Origin: Symsagittifera roscoffensis
Taxonomy: Eukaryota > Xenacoelomorpha > Acoela > Convolutidae
Assembly: GCF_963678635.1 (NCBI RefSeq)
Contig: NC_087063.1
Span: 2,952,580 to 3,016,579, forward strand
Direction: 5' to 3'
DNA: 64,000 nt
Positions within the stretch are counted from its first letter, which is position 1. Each line of letters begins with the position of its first letter. Below the pieces are notes generated by a model. That model saw nothing but the letters and a program-made list of their open reading frames with translations, was not told the origin of the DNA and did not search any database. Shown piece after piece: positions 12,570 through 24,904 of this stretch. A program made the translations under genes and the position numbers.

Positions 12570-15500
12570 AACCAAAAAGAAATTGTTCAACATCGGAACA
12601 ATCTATTGCCTTACTACCCTAAAGAGTACTCACTACGCGAATTAACTCAATTATATTAATTCACAGGTTTAAATGTTATTCAAAATCATCCACATACGGA
12701 AAAAGAAATAGATGAACAAAACGACATTTATCATGGAAAACAAAATACAAAACCAACTACAACTCAAAACAATACAAAAAAGCTAGATCAAAAAATACCT
12801 AAAAAAAAGGAAAAATAGGAAAATGATAGAAAAAATTTTACCAGTCGAGAAATCAGAACATAGAGAGTCATCACGACTTAGAAATCAACCACGTAAAAAC
12901 TACAAAACATTCATCCCACAATCTAAAATATTAAAGAAAGTTGAATTTCAAAAACAACTTTAATTTTAAAATCCCCCCACCTCCGATCATATTGAATCTT
13001 CATTTTTTCAAAATAACATGCTGACAAAATACGCAACAATTCTAGTTCAAATTCAGCCAATAGGATTCATTCAATCCGTCACCTTCTATAACTATAACAC
13101 CAACCTATTAGACGAAAGATATTAAACTCCAGGCATATCTATAACTATAATTTTACAACCTCCAGGTCAAAAATAAGCAAACCACTCAGACTTGACAACT
13201 AAAATAAATACCACCATAATATCATAACCCTCCCTTATCTAATAATGCAAAGATCAACAATATTTTCCCAACTTAGACCTCAAAAACTTTCCAACCAAAA
13301 ATGGTAAATTAGCCTAAAGTAAAAATACGACCGTATTCATTTGGCCTAAAGTACAAAAATCTCAAAAACACCACAGATCACCTGACAAATAAAAATAAAG
13401 CAAAGAGGACCTCCCGAACACCATAAAATTAGCCCCCAACTACTTTTCACAAAACTCAACCCACTCCTCAAAAAATCAACAAATAACTCGACCACACTTG
13501 CAAATCGCCCCAAACAACAAAAAATATTGGACCAAGAAATCATTTTTTAAATGCTCTTTTCTCGATCAGTCATTATCTTTAAAAATACAATTTTCAACAT
13601 TTTCATAAACTTTTCCACAATACTTAAACTTTTATTCATATTTCTCTTTGATACCTTTGAAGCTTTTATTATAATTTTAATCATTTTTTGCAACAATGTT
13701 TTATTTTTCTACTCCCTATTTGAAATATATCTCCAACTTTCCCAAATCATTGACCATATTCACAGGTACGATAACCCAAACTTATTTAAATGATACGAAC
13801 AATTTTTAGTAGAACAGATATTTTTTTACTATTTGTAATTTTTATAACATTTTTATCATCCCTAATATTGACAATGTGCAAATGTATAAAAAACGCAATA
13901 ATCACATTCGCTTTAGCAACAATCCTTTTAATTCTTTTCCTTGAAAAATACTACAATAAACATAAATTTTTTCACTAGAAAAAAGCAATCAGAATACTTT
14001 CAAAAATTGCTAATCAACAATCACACAATCAGTCTTCACCGACATCGTCCCAAGAAAACCCGACAATACCTCAACTACTCAAAACCCCCAAACATCCACA
14101 CGAATTTCTTTCCAAGATAACCCATACACTTTTGAAGAACGACACGCTCGCTTATCCGAACCATTAGAACCAGTTCAGCGACAGGCACCCCTAAGTGAAC
14201 CAACATATAACTTATAACCAACATTACCACAAGAATTAAGTAGAATAAGACTCATTAGTCAAAATCAGAATACATTTGAAATAAGTAGAAAAATTATACA
14301 TCCACGACGAAATAGAAATTTTCAAACCCCCAGAGTTCATTTTGATATACCCCAATCCCCATCACCAATTACTCCAGAAAACCCAAATAGCACATTACCA
14401 GAAACCCCTACACTTCTTTCACAACGTAGCACCTCAAGTATACCCTCAGATTACTAAAGTTCAACACCAACATCTGAACAAATACGTGACAATCCCTTTA
14501 ACCCCCCCCCCCCCAACCAAACATCACGACTACCATATTGGACAACACACTCATTCACACAAGTTGAACCAAATTTAATAAATGACCCAATAGAAATTTC
14601 TACGGATACAACAACATCATCATCACTACCAGAAACATTATCACCACCATCAACACCATCAGTAAGCCAGATTTCACCGACGCCTTTCCCCCTAAATTTC
14701 CCAAATAACCTCGACGCTAGATATCGAGAACAATCATCAACAAATATCCCTTTAAGATTAGATTGGAACACGTTCACAGCATCCCCACTATTATTTTTTG
14801 GACAACATCCAGAAAGTAACCGACTCCACAATTGGGCACTCAATAGACTACAATATAGACAAGACATCCACGAAGACATTCGTGACCATAACATCCAAAT
14901 ACTCCAATAAAATAGTCTACAATTCAAATTCGAAATTACGATTAAACTTAACACATTGTTCAACATCCTTACCCATTAAACCCACCCAATATAACAGCAC
15001 AATCGCTACCACCACCATTTATAACAACTGAAGTAATATATAAGTACGACAGATGAACTTCCTTGCACCACATGAACGCGATTTGCACTGTTCACACGAC
15101 ATTATGTTACGCACTAAACAGACTCATACATATACATACTATCGCTTCATGCAAAAACATTTTGATTTACATACTCCATCAAGACAACCACACCATCGTT
15201 TTCAGTTTCTTTTTTTCTTAATTTTTTCTTAATTTCACTTATTGCATCAAGGATACTAACCTCCACGGCATCCTCCGCAATTATAACCCAGTAACACAAA
15301 TGTATATATTTTGTCCAATCACGAAGACCTTCAACACCGAAGAGTCCAGACCCTTCCTTATCCCACATGAATTTACCCAGCCTATAGAAATCCCGACATT
15401 AGAATTCATTCACAATACTAAATATAATCACAAAAAATATAACCTCATTCAAAACACACCTTATGAGTTTGCAATAGGCACCGAAGAACTAAAAACCATT

Positions 15501-17227
15501 AAAGCACTTCAATTGCTTTGAACACTGCTCCAAACTAAAAACATCATTCGCATACTAGCAAAATTACTAACAACATCGGACATGATACACGACATTTTCC
15601 CCCACGGCTTTTTCCCAAACGATTAACAGGTAAGTATAATTTAAAAATATTCTTCACTAATAAATTTAAATTAGTACTAACCTTTCTTTATTCATGTTTC
15701 TTTTACATTTCTAGTCTTCATACCACGATCATCTGCAAAAAACGGAAAATAAAAATAAAAAATAAACTTGTTAAAATTCTTCTAAACTTCATTGATATTT
15801 TGCACAAAATAATATAATAAAATTCATACCAAATGTAGTAAATTAATTTATAAATTGTTTCCCCATGAAGCAGTAAATTTAATTACGATGAAAATTTATA
15901 ACTTTAAATTTTTCCAAAAAAGCAGTAAATTTGAAATTCATGTAATAAATTGATAAAATGAAAATGCAGTACTTACTTTTTGATATTTTCATTCACTCGC
16001 ACAAGAATTCTATCCAAACTCGCACAGCTCGCCCACGAAGAATTGTTTAAATAATGATTTTGAGTTTCAAGTTTTAACACTCAACAACTCTAACACGCGT
16101 TAACAACTTTCAAACTTTCCTTTAACCCGGTTGGAAAGGAATTATATACTAAACCAAACTAACCAACGCAGCTTACTAAACACCACAAATCATAAAATAA
16201 CAGCATGACTAAGAAACGAAAACCAACGGTACCCAAACCGGATTAACCCAGTTTAAGACTGGATAATTTATTCTTTTAAAGACTAATATAAAGTCTAAGA
16301 AAGACATAAAAAAACACAAAAAAGTCGCAAGACAAACCCATACCAAAAACAATTTGATTTTTGAAAAAAGGACACAACCAAAGAAACATAAGAAAGACCA
16401 ATATAAACCCAGCATAAAACGTTATCACAAAACAGGACCTCTCAAAGAAACAGCACGAATTCATACTCCCACTCCTGGCCTAACCCACCAGAGAGGACGT
16501 CCTGAGCATGCTCTATAGCCGGCCTAACCCACCGCGCTACATCCACGCTTTGTGACCACACTTCTATTTTTAATAAGAGGTACTCAAGGGTGAGTAACTC
16601 TTCAAAATAACCAAACTAAAATAAAACGCTTTTGTGAAAACGACTAACTAAATTCATGATTAAAAAACCGAACTAATAAAATTTTATAAAATGTAAATTA
16701 TACCTTGCAGTAAATAGATCAACACACAACAACAAAGACGAACATCCAAAGACAAAAGAATTCCATCACATTCGAACAAGAATGGCTAACCACAACCGAT
16801 ATGCCGTCCACAATCACAACTCAAAGGATTTAGAGTACCACTTGACTTCGCATAAAAGGACTTCATTGAACTAGACCAATGACCACCTCGATGTTCAAGT
16901 ATACGTGCAGATCCGAGTTACGAGGCATCCCTTCCACACACGATCTCCACGCCATTCCCAGACGAGGTTGAACACAAAACAAGTTCTCTACATAATACAG
17001 AAAAACCCGTCATAGCAAACCATTTTGAAATCAGATTGATTTCATTGGGGAACCCAGTCTTTGTCACAAAACGACACAACGATTGATGTTCCTAACTCCA
17101 GCGTCCTGGAACTTCTTTAACAAGAGGAACCGGACAAGAATATGATGTTCGCCAAATACCAATGTTCATCATCCATCCTTTGAATTGCAGAAAGATAATT
17201 CTAAAAACTCTGTAAAACCCGGATGGG
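12570..17227 (+). other. Long post-pol region of the LTR element with degenerate ORFs
   Basis: About 4.6 kb between pol and the 3' LTR. Two small hydrophobic ORFs (13551-13793 and 13790-13978, overlapping by 4 nt) have strongly transmembrane-like stretches. A collinear but broken coding-like region follows at about 14100-14910, rich in Pro/Ser/Thr (PSPITPENP, LPETLSPPSTP). Position after pol suggests an env-like or accessory third ORF, but I see no fusion peptide, cleavage site or other env signature. From about 15540 to 17227 I see no gene. The stretch next to the 3' LTR (GGATGGG) is only a weak polypurine tract. Confidence 0.5.
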
Positions 17228-17637
17228 TGGAACCTGATCTAAAGTATATTTTATGATTGGATAAATTGGATATTTTACCACTGTAAAGTTTTTAATATTA
17301 ACCAATCATAATCCATCTAACTAACAACCCACTTATTTGTAAGTGCTGAAATTATTTGTAATTTCAGCACCAGAGAGATTTGAATTTAACTTAGAAATTA
17401 GTTGTCTCTCCAAGAGAACTTCAGCATCCGCAATAAACCAGTATACCCTAGATCTATTGAGCCTAGCAGAGACTAGTTAAACACCCTGAGACTAGAAAGT
17501 ATAAGAGTAAGATTAGGATCGGTATTAGACTAAGAAGTTGCACGAATCTATCCGGCCGAAAATAAGATAGCGTGACGAGCAGACGGTGTACCCTATCCGA
17601 AATTACTCTATGAGTTAACCACATCGGTTATAACTCA
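17228..17637 (+). repeat. 3' LTR
   Basis: Second 410-bp LTR copy, same length as the 5' copy with about five substitutions. Followed by the CTAT target duplication at 17638-17641. Confidence 0.95.
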
Positions 17638-17710
17638 CTATCAACAGTTAATCATCTGTTGCATGCTCTGACATTGCAATTGTTGATTTTGCCTGGCTTC
17701 AAATTGAACA

Positions 17711-17982
17711 AGACTGCTCGTATCAGGGCGAAGCCCTGAATGTTCCGACTGCCTTTTCAGTTTTATGGAGCAGCAGTAATAACATAAAAAAATTAAATGA
17801 AATAAAAAAAAATGAAAATCATCCCCCCACACCCCATATAAAGTACAAAAAGAGAAATTTTGTTCCTTGTAACAAATCAATTATGACAAATAAGCTTCGT
17901 TCAACCAATTTGGAGCGATTTATAAGACGGATTAATTCTCCGCTTACGCGTTAATAGCGCGACCTATATCGCGCGTTAATTG
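17711..17982. promoter_or_regulatory. Conserved duplicon box with hairpin and CGCG repeats (copy A)
   Basis: Contains a perfect 6-bp stem, CAGGGC-GAA-GCCCTG (17724-17738), next to a conserved AATGTTCCGACTGCC. Then follow a conserved CATATAAAGTAC block (about 17837), the segment AAGACGGATTAATTCTCCGC (about 17923-17943), and a pair of CGCGTTAAT motifs (17947-17955, 17972-17980) around a GC-rich dyad. Homologous boxes occur before copies B and C and next to the minisatellite. A regulatory role is only inferred from recurrence upstream of the claudin-like genes. Confidence 0.4.
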
Positions 17983-18960
17983 TCCCAAATTGGTCAAAAG
18001 GGCCAAAATGGCAGTCTTTAAACCCTCATAATTTTACGAAAAATGATCACAGGTGAAATATCTTTTCAAAATTGAGCTCAGGACAACAATACCTTTTGAA
18101 TGAAATAAAAAAATTCCGTCAAAAATGGCTAGTCAAAAAGTCAAAATTTGTCTGAAGAAAAAAAAACCCACCCCGAGCACAAATATTCCGTTACTTTCGT
18201 ATCGAAAGTCGGAACAAAAAGCACAAGACATGATGAAATAATTTTTTACAAAAGCCGATGTTTTCCCTAATGTTTTTGCTTTTTCAGATGATTGGCTTTG
18301 TCACAGCGTGAAACGTATACAAAAACTAGCATTTCCCTGTCAGGCGATAAATTGAAATTATTTGAGGTTTTATTTGATTCAGTAACAAAACAGTTTGTAA
18401 AAGAATCCGCATAAAAAGTGATCACGCTGAAATCTCGTTCAAATTTCTCGCTAAGAGTCCAATATTTTTCGCTATGGAGCAAATAGGAGATATCACATAG
18501 AAATAAATGCAAGATCAAGTGAAAATAGCCTAAACTAGGGAATAAGTAGAATTAGACTTGTTTTTTTTTAAAAGCAGTTTCTGTTAAATGCAATACGGTT
18601 TGACATAAACAAAACACAGAACTTTTGTTGTAAAACTAGATTATTCTTGATAAAAATTAGACAAAACTGAAAAAAAAACAGACAACAAATTAGAAGAAAA
18701 ATCTCAACTTGAAAAAAGAGAAAATAGACAAAACAGAATTACATCGCTAAAAATACAGGAAAAATTTGGTCTTTGTGTTCTGAGCTCAAGGCATCAAAAG
18801 AATTTAGAGGAATTCAAAACTTACGACAAAAAGATACTGAAAATCGAAGAGCTCAAACATTTCGTCACTTTCAGTCATAATCGGAACAGAAACTGAAAAT
18901 ACTAAATGTTTTTGCAGTGAAAGACTATTACAGCCAAATTAGCCAACCGTAACGGAGTTA

Positions 18961-19150
18961 TTAAAAATATTTTGTTCGTTGAAATGCGTTTTTTACGTCG
19001 ACCGAGCGAATTTTCCGAGCTCTTCTTGAAAACTTTTGCCTTTGTTTGATTCTTTCAAGTTGCTGCCTTTGTATTTTTTCTTTTCGACAAATTAAACTTT
19101 CATCTGAATTTTCAATTTCGAAATTGAGACTATTGGTCTCGCAGCCCAAA
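18961..19150 (-). CDS. Short basic C-terminal-type ORF, left arm (unknown)
   Basis: Reading from about 19150 down to the stop at 18961 gives about 62 residues. They start LGCETNSLNFEIENSD, continue into a charged Gln/Arg/Lys-rich segment (EKIQRQQLERIKQRQKFSRR), and end NAFQRTKYF. The right arm encodes the same peptide at 29725-29915, where a T-rich tract ending in CAG precedes it, so it may be a last exon. The arms differ at four bases, three of them non-synonymous, so selection is not evident. Family unknown. Confidence 0.3.
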
Positions 19151-21299
19151 CTCAAAAAAAATCAAATTCTCGTTTGTCTCGTTTATCTACCCGCACTCAG
19201 TAAAGTGTAATATAATCGATTATTTTTTCTCTTTATATTTGTACTTTTATAACTTTTATAAAAAATAAAAAAAAGTTATAAGTGCTAATTCTAGATGTTT
19301 AAATGATTTGTAATCCATTATAATGATAACATTTTTCGTGACACCATGGTAAATTAAAATCAAATATAAATGATTATATTCTTTCCGAAAACCTCTTTCT
19401 ATCTCTTATAATCTCTTCTAACCCTTTATATTCTAGCATAATCTATTAAAATAGATTGTAATAATTTTTTCTGTCAAAAATCTTGAAAATTGAGTTGTGC
19501 TGTTGCTCTTTGGTTCATCTGAACACATAGTTTTACCAAGAAACAAAAATTTCATAGAGATCCTTCTTTTTATTTGAAAGAATCCCACGGTAGGTGAAAT
19601 ATAAATCTTCTGTATAAATTATTAAACTAAAACGAGCAGTGTGCTGATATTCTGTTTGTAAAAAAACTTAAAACAAGTACCATGAAATAAAACAAATTAA
19701 GAAAAATCAAAAAAAAAAAAACGTTATAAGTTTGAACTGATGGGACGGAGGGGAAATTTGAAAACATTTTCCCCATTTTTCACATAAGCCAAAGTCTACG
19801 AAAGGCATAAAAAATAAGCAATTCAGGTGCAAGGTTGAAGATAAATTGGGCAAACAAAATTGATTAAAAACTATTATAAACGATTGTAATGGTTTTTTTC
19901 TGCAAATCAAATGAATTAGAGCTTCGGATAAAAATTGGCGATTATAATCGCTTATAATGTATTATAATTGATTATATTTGATTTCAAAAACAGGGCTTAT
20001 AATCAATTAATAATTGATTAAAATCAATTGTTTCTCAATTTTTGTAGAACTGGTTATAAAGTTTTGTTATAATTGATTATTAACGCTTGAAAGTGGATGC
20101 GGGTATCACTAATTGAAATTATTTCAAATTTTTGAAGAACAGAGACTAATTTGATAGCCAATTTAAGTCTGTTCGAAGTTACACCGAGTCCGCTTAAAAA
20201 CATTAAGAGGTTTTAAAAAAGATAATTTTTGGCTAAGCACAGACTCTCCTTCAGAGCACATCTGTTTTGAACAAGTAGCAGTATTACGAAAACACCCGAA
20301 TCTGATCAAAAATCATAATATTTTTTGGAAAGATGCAATTTGGATAAAAACATACTAACCCTGGGCGCAATTCTCTTTGGGCAAATGTATTGATGTTTTT
20401 CCAGAATTTGGATAGTTTAAGTTGATGTTTAGTCAATGAAAAACTTTGCAAAAAAATTGGTCAAGAGGGCTCGGAAAATCTCAGACAAGGAAAAAAAGGG
20501 TTGATGTCAGCCTTCATAGAGTAAAAGTGTTAATATTGACATTGACCAGCCTTTTCTTGGAACCTCGGCCCCAGGAAGAAAAGTTACCTAAGTGGAGTAA
20601 TCAATTTTTTGTTCCAAACAATTTGTAAAATAATGGATTATTCATGAATATATGCTGAACAGTCTATCAGAAAGCAGCAATTTTAACACCTCGATTTCCA
20701 AAAAACCGGCAGGTACTCTCAAATCTGACCATGAAAAACACCGCCGCATAAAAAATGCCAAAATAAAAGATAAAGAGGCTAATGAATGGAGAAAAATCAG
20801 AAAAAAAAACATTTTGCACTGCGAATAAAATTTTCGAAGTCATTCACGGCAAAGAAATAGGAGCGGAACACTAGAATATTGGATTAAGTTTTATTGGACT
20901 TTGTCAACTTATAAGCAATTAATTAACCTTTTTTTGTCCTCTTGCATTCCCTTTCAAACAGAGGCACTCTTGTCATTTTTCCCGAGTTGTTGAGATTTCG
21001 TTCGCGGCCACGTTGTCTCTGTTGAAATGATGCGGCATTTATGCCGTTGCAGCAGGTATTTAGAGTTCTTCTTGTTTTAAACTTTTATCAATTTTTTAGC
21101 TTTTAACTTTCTTATTTTCTGCTTTTTGGAAGTTGTCGATTTCGATCTTCAACCCTCCACCATGTTCATTTATTCACGTTCACTATCTAATTGAACATTA
21201 AACAACGTTATCCCATGATTTAAGAAAATTTTTAAAAGTTTTTTTTAAATAACGGTAATTCGGAGGAATTCGCGAAATTGAAATTTAGAATTGTAAGTT

Positions 21300-22002
21300 T
21301 TACACTTGCCAAAGTACACAGCTAACGGAGGCCGACAATAAAAAAGGAGTTCCCTTCTTCCGAGTTTGGACTTTGAACAGCAAGTAAATTTTTTCTGATC
21401 CGATGCGACCAAATATGCCCACTAATGTTGTTTCAATTTGGCCCTGCTCGATTCGATACTCGTAAATATGGGTATTTTTCACAAAAATGTGTACATTGGA
21501 CTCAAGATTTTTTCGGTCGAACATCAATACTTCATGTTCAAACGGAGGAATTTAAATTGAGGCGCACGGGACTGCTGCTTGCGTTAATGTTATTTTAGTG
21601 TGTTCTGGACCTGCGTAGAAACGGCGTGCTTCCAAGTGAGTAAGTAATGGGTACAGTCCAGAAAATAGTTTCAATTAGGGCGGGGGCACTTAATCACGAT
21701 CTGTTTGTGGGTAAGGGATCTTATGTTACTGTTGTCTTCGGTGGTCTGGAATCCCAGCCATTGCCACTTGCATAACTGTCGGCGGGTCTCAGCGCTGAGG
21801 TATTTCATGGGGCAGTCGCTCAAAAAGGGTGCGTCGCTTTTCAACCACCTCTGACAATGTTGGCTTAAAGACTCGGTATGATACTTTGGGCGGGCCTAGC
21901 GCTACGTTTGTTGGTAACCCATTGGTGACTTAAATTATCTTCTGAACATTCCGTTTGATCAATGTAGGCTTGCAATCATGAAAAACAATACATCCGCCCC
22001 GG
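21300..22002 (-). pseudogene. Decayed coding region of unknown family, left arm
   Basis: Reverse complement of 27785-28489 in the right arm. The last part (21527-21300) is a clean 75-codon ORF (FDRKNLESNVHIFVKN, then YRIEQGQIETTLVGIFGRIG). The preceding parts read collinearly in other frames (for example LSQHCQRWLKSDAPFLSDC and LEARRFYAGPEHTKITLT), with stops shared by both arms. It looks like an old intronless gene or a transposon ORF. I do not recognise the family. Its 5' part would lie in the assembly gap. Confidence 0.45.
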
Positions 22003-22202
22003 NNNNNNNNNNNNNNNNNNNNNNNNNNNNNNNNNNNNNNNNNNNNNNNNNNNNNNNNNNNNNNNNNNNNNNNNNNNNNNNNNNNNNNNNNNNNNNNNNN
22101 NNNNNNNNNNNNNNNNNNNNNNNNNNNNNNNNNNNNNNNNNNNNNNNNNNNNNNNNNNNNNNNNNNNNNNNNNNNNNNNNNNNNNNNNNNNNNNNNNNNN
22201 NN
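22003..22202. other. Assembly gap, 200 N
   Basis: Exactly 200 N, so probably a placeholder of unknown true length. It lies where left-arm homology stops and where copy B of the duplicon begins (CGTAAGCGGAGAG at 22203). Confidence 0.99.
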
Positions 22203-22430
22203 CGTAAGCGGAGAGTTAATCCGTAATAAAAATTGTTCCAAATTAGTTGAAAATAGCTTATTTGCCATATTTGATTTGTTACAAGGAGCCAGATCTATCC
22301 TTTTGTACTTTATATAGCGTGTGGGGGATGATTTGCATAAAACATTGCAAAGTTGAGGAAAAATTGTTTTTTTTTTTCATTTTGTTTTATTTCATTTAAT
22401 TTTTCCATGTTATTACTGCTCCATAGACCT

Positions 22431-22478
22431 TAAGAGGCAGTCGGAACATTCAGGGCCTCGCCCTGATACGCGAAGTCT
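22431..22478. promoter_or_regulatory. Hairpin box upstream of copy B
   Basis: AGGCAGTCGGAACATT precedes a CAGGGC-CTC-GCCCTG stem-loop (22451-22465). The loop differs from copies A and C while both stem halves are kept. It is about 120 bp upstream of the copy B ATG. Function unknown. Confidence 0.4.
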
Positions 22479-22581
22479 TGTTTTTATTTGCAAGATATTC
22501 CAGCGCTTAATCAACCGTTATTGTCATTAAAATCATTACTGCAAAATCGTCACGCTGATTAATAAACAATTTTTGACTAGG

Positions 22582-24156
22582 ATGGAAATCTCTCGGCAAT
22601 TGTGCTCGTTAGTGTCTATGGGGCTGTGTGCGATTGGGTTGTTTCTGGCCCTTTTTGCAAATGGATCTTATGCCGCTAACAGTGACATTGGTTTGCATTA
22701 TGGCCTTTGGAAATTTTGCGTGCGAACGAAAACTTCCCAAAAAAGATCTGAAAAAATCTTAGCGCCAAAAATGCTGAGTAAGTTTCAGATCAGAACTGCG
22801 CACTTAAAAAATATCCATAGACGGATTTTCGAAATGTGTCGACATGTTTACTAGATCAACAAAATTTTTTTTCTGCGCTCACCCAAAAACCCATGAAGAC
22901 CCATAAAGCTCTCCCCTAAAATAAATGAATATATTGGTGCCAAAGGTGCCTTTGAAAAAATCTTAGGTTCGGTCAGCCAAAAATGGATGATCTAAAATAG
23001 TACCAAAGGGGGGACTCTTCGGATCAGCAGAGGGAAGGACGTCCAAGGGGCGTTAAAATAATTGTGCATACGGTCGATCAAAATCGGCCAATATCTTTTT
23101 CAATAAATTGCGTCCAATACAAACTTTTGCTTCCTGAATATAAGTCGTTTGTCCTTTCCAAATAAATCGCCAATTTTACTTTTTTCTAATTCTCATTTGA
23201 CCATAAGATCAATTGGTACAATTGCATGCATTGTTGATTTTTCTTAGAGAATTCGGAAACGTGAAAATTCGGAAACGTGAAGACAATACCAGTTACTGAT
23301 GCACTCAGAGCTATCATAACTGGTATTCTATCAAATCGCTGCTTTAAGATACGTGATTGCAGCCAGAATTTTCGTGCAAAAAATCCAGAACACACTTAAG
23401 GCCGAAACAGTTTGGGTATGCCTTCATTAGAGGCTGCAATTAGAGGCACATAATAAATCTTTATTTAAAATACAATTGAATTTGTACCAATTCATACTGG
23501 TCATCAAACTGAACCATTGGTTTTGACCAAAATCTGATACCTTTAAAAACAAAAACTGGAACTAAAAGTAATGGGAAGTTTTACTAGTTTCGAGAAGAAT
23601 GCGACCTTTGGAGCGGCTCTGATGAAAAATTCAAAGAATTTGAAGCAGCTCAGGCTTTTTCATCTTTGACTACCTCGTGGCTTGTGGTGCCATAGGACTT
23701 TTCATGTTTCGCCAATTTAAAGCCGATAATCCCCGGCTGTGTTTGGCATCCCTGTGTGCTGTCGGAGCAAACGCATTTATTTTGCTTCTGGCCAACTCGT
23801 TACAAACCGCTGCAACACACCCTATACCGTAACTTCAAACATTTTTGATTTGCACTTAATTTAATTACCCAAAGTTACGTTTTGAGCAAATTGGATGCAT
23901 TTGCGACTTGAAACTTTTTCTGAATAGTTTACGTATCCCTGCATGTTTTTCGGTTCTATGAAGATTTTTGTTAAATAGTTTTGCTTACCATCAACCAATT
24001 TACCATACTTACAATTAAATTCGATCAGAAAATATTGTTTTCAGGTACCCATATTCACCCAGTTGGAGTTTGGTGGTTCCCTGGCTGGGCTGGATTTCAG
24101 TTGCTCTTGCCGTTGTTCCATTGGCGTATATACAGTTGTTTAAATTGGACTGCTAA
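22582..24156 (+). pseudogene. Claudin-like four-TM gene, spacer copy B (frameshifted)
   Basis: Same three-exon structure and phases as copies A and C. Exon 1 is 22582-22777 (donor GTAAGT), exon 2 about 23598-23828, exon 3 24045-24156 ending TAA. Exon 1 has TM1, then ANGSYA and a loop containing GLHYGLWKFC, which matches the GLW..C signature of claudins better than the arm copies do. Exon 2 begins at a GAAG|AA acceptor equivalent to the other copies (CDLWSGSDEKFKEFE). It has a one-base frame change in the T run near 23656-23661, after which TM2 and TM3 continue (FDYLVACGAIGLFMF, then GANAFILLLANSLQTAA). Exon 3 gives TM4 (VVPWLGWISVALAVVPLAY). Much more diverged from A and C than these are from each other. 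Either a pseudogene or a gene with one assembly indel. Confidence 0.6.
22905..23060. mobile_element. Remnant of the hAT MITE in copy B intron
   Basis: The segment TGGTGCCAAAGGTGCCTTTG through GGTTCGGTCAGCC, AGTACCAAAGGGGGGAC and GGACGTCC parallels the interior of the MITE at 32051-32675. Recognisable TIRs are lost. It sits in the same intron as in copies A and C. Confidence 0.6.
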
Positions 24157-24904
24157 AAACTTTTTGATTATAAATTTTTATCCTAAATTCGCTTCTATTT
24201 AATTTACCAAATAAATAATTTCCTAAAATTTTTTGTCTTCTAGTTTTAGCAGTTATTTTTGGTTATACTTTTAATCTATGCTTTGAGGTCCATTTGTTAA
24301 AAACAACACATGTTGATCTTTTTTTGTTTGGATGGCGAGGGTTGCACTTTATAGGATATTTTATTTTTTAAAACAATGCTCGTGTAATCGATCCCCTGTC
24401 AAGACAATGATAGCGTGTGAGGACGGGCTCTCACTTGACCTCTGGCTTCAGGTCAACAAACTGACCGATTACGGCTACAATAGTGATACCACTTGAAAGC
24501 TCTAGACGCATTGAGTCCCAAAAAAAAGAGAGCTCAACAAAATAACTGAGTCTGGAGTGTGGGAAAATATGAAAAACGGACTATCCTTAGACAGGCTAGA
24601 AAAAGCCTTTCATAGATCCTCTGCGAATTGCAGAAAACAATCATCATCATGCATCCAAAAAATGATGAGAAACATACAAAGAAGACATACCAAATTATCT
24701 CCGTTTCTCAAAATTTGTTTTTAATCTTTCGTATCATTTTTTTATAGATAGAAGCAACAAAAAAGACTAAGATAGAAACAAAATTTGCAGAGAAACCATA
24801 CCCGAAAAATAAGTTTGAACAAGTTTCTTTAGTGTTGGTGCCAACATTAAAACAAAAGTAAGCCAACAATTTTTTGTTATCTGGAATCTAAAAAAATTAA
24901 ATAA

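Larger units (their letters stand above)
3260..17637 (+). mobile_element. Full-length Ty3/gypsy-type LTR retrotransposon, coding-defective
   Basis: A 14,378-bp element with 410-bp LTRs (TG..CA), primer-binding site, gag with zinc knuckle, aspartic protease, RT-RNase H, a remnant of integrase, and about 4.6 kb of non-pol DNA before the 3' LTR. Order PR-RT-RH-IN and the GPY/F module at the integrase end fit Ty3/gypsy. The LTRs differ at about five positions by eye, suggesting a fairly recent insertion. Yet the coding part has an in-frame stop, several frame changes, a replaced RT catalytic aspartate and an internally deleted integrase. This copy cannot move by itself. It may have been mobilised in trans, or some lesions may be assembly errors. 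It is inserted in the left arm of the giant inverted repeat only. Confidence 0.93.
17638..22002. repeat. Giant inverted repeat, left arm (inner part)
   Basis: Reverse complement of 27785 to about 30951. Three blocks are present here and missing from the right arm: roughly 18000-18350, 19893-20505 and 20885-21200, together about 1.2 kb, which accounts for the length difference between arms. Homology stops exactly at the assembly gap, so the real inner end of the arm is unknown. Apart from the entries listed separately, 19160-20880 is AT-rich with many TTATAAT-type short motifs and no gene. Confidence 0.92.
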
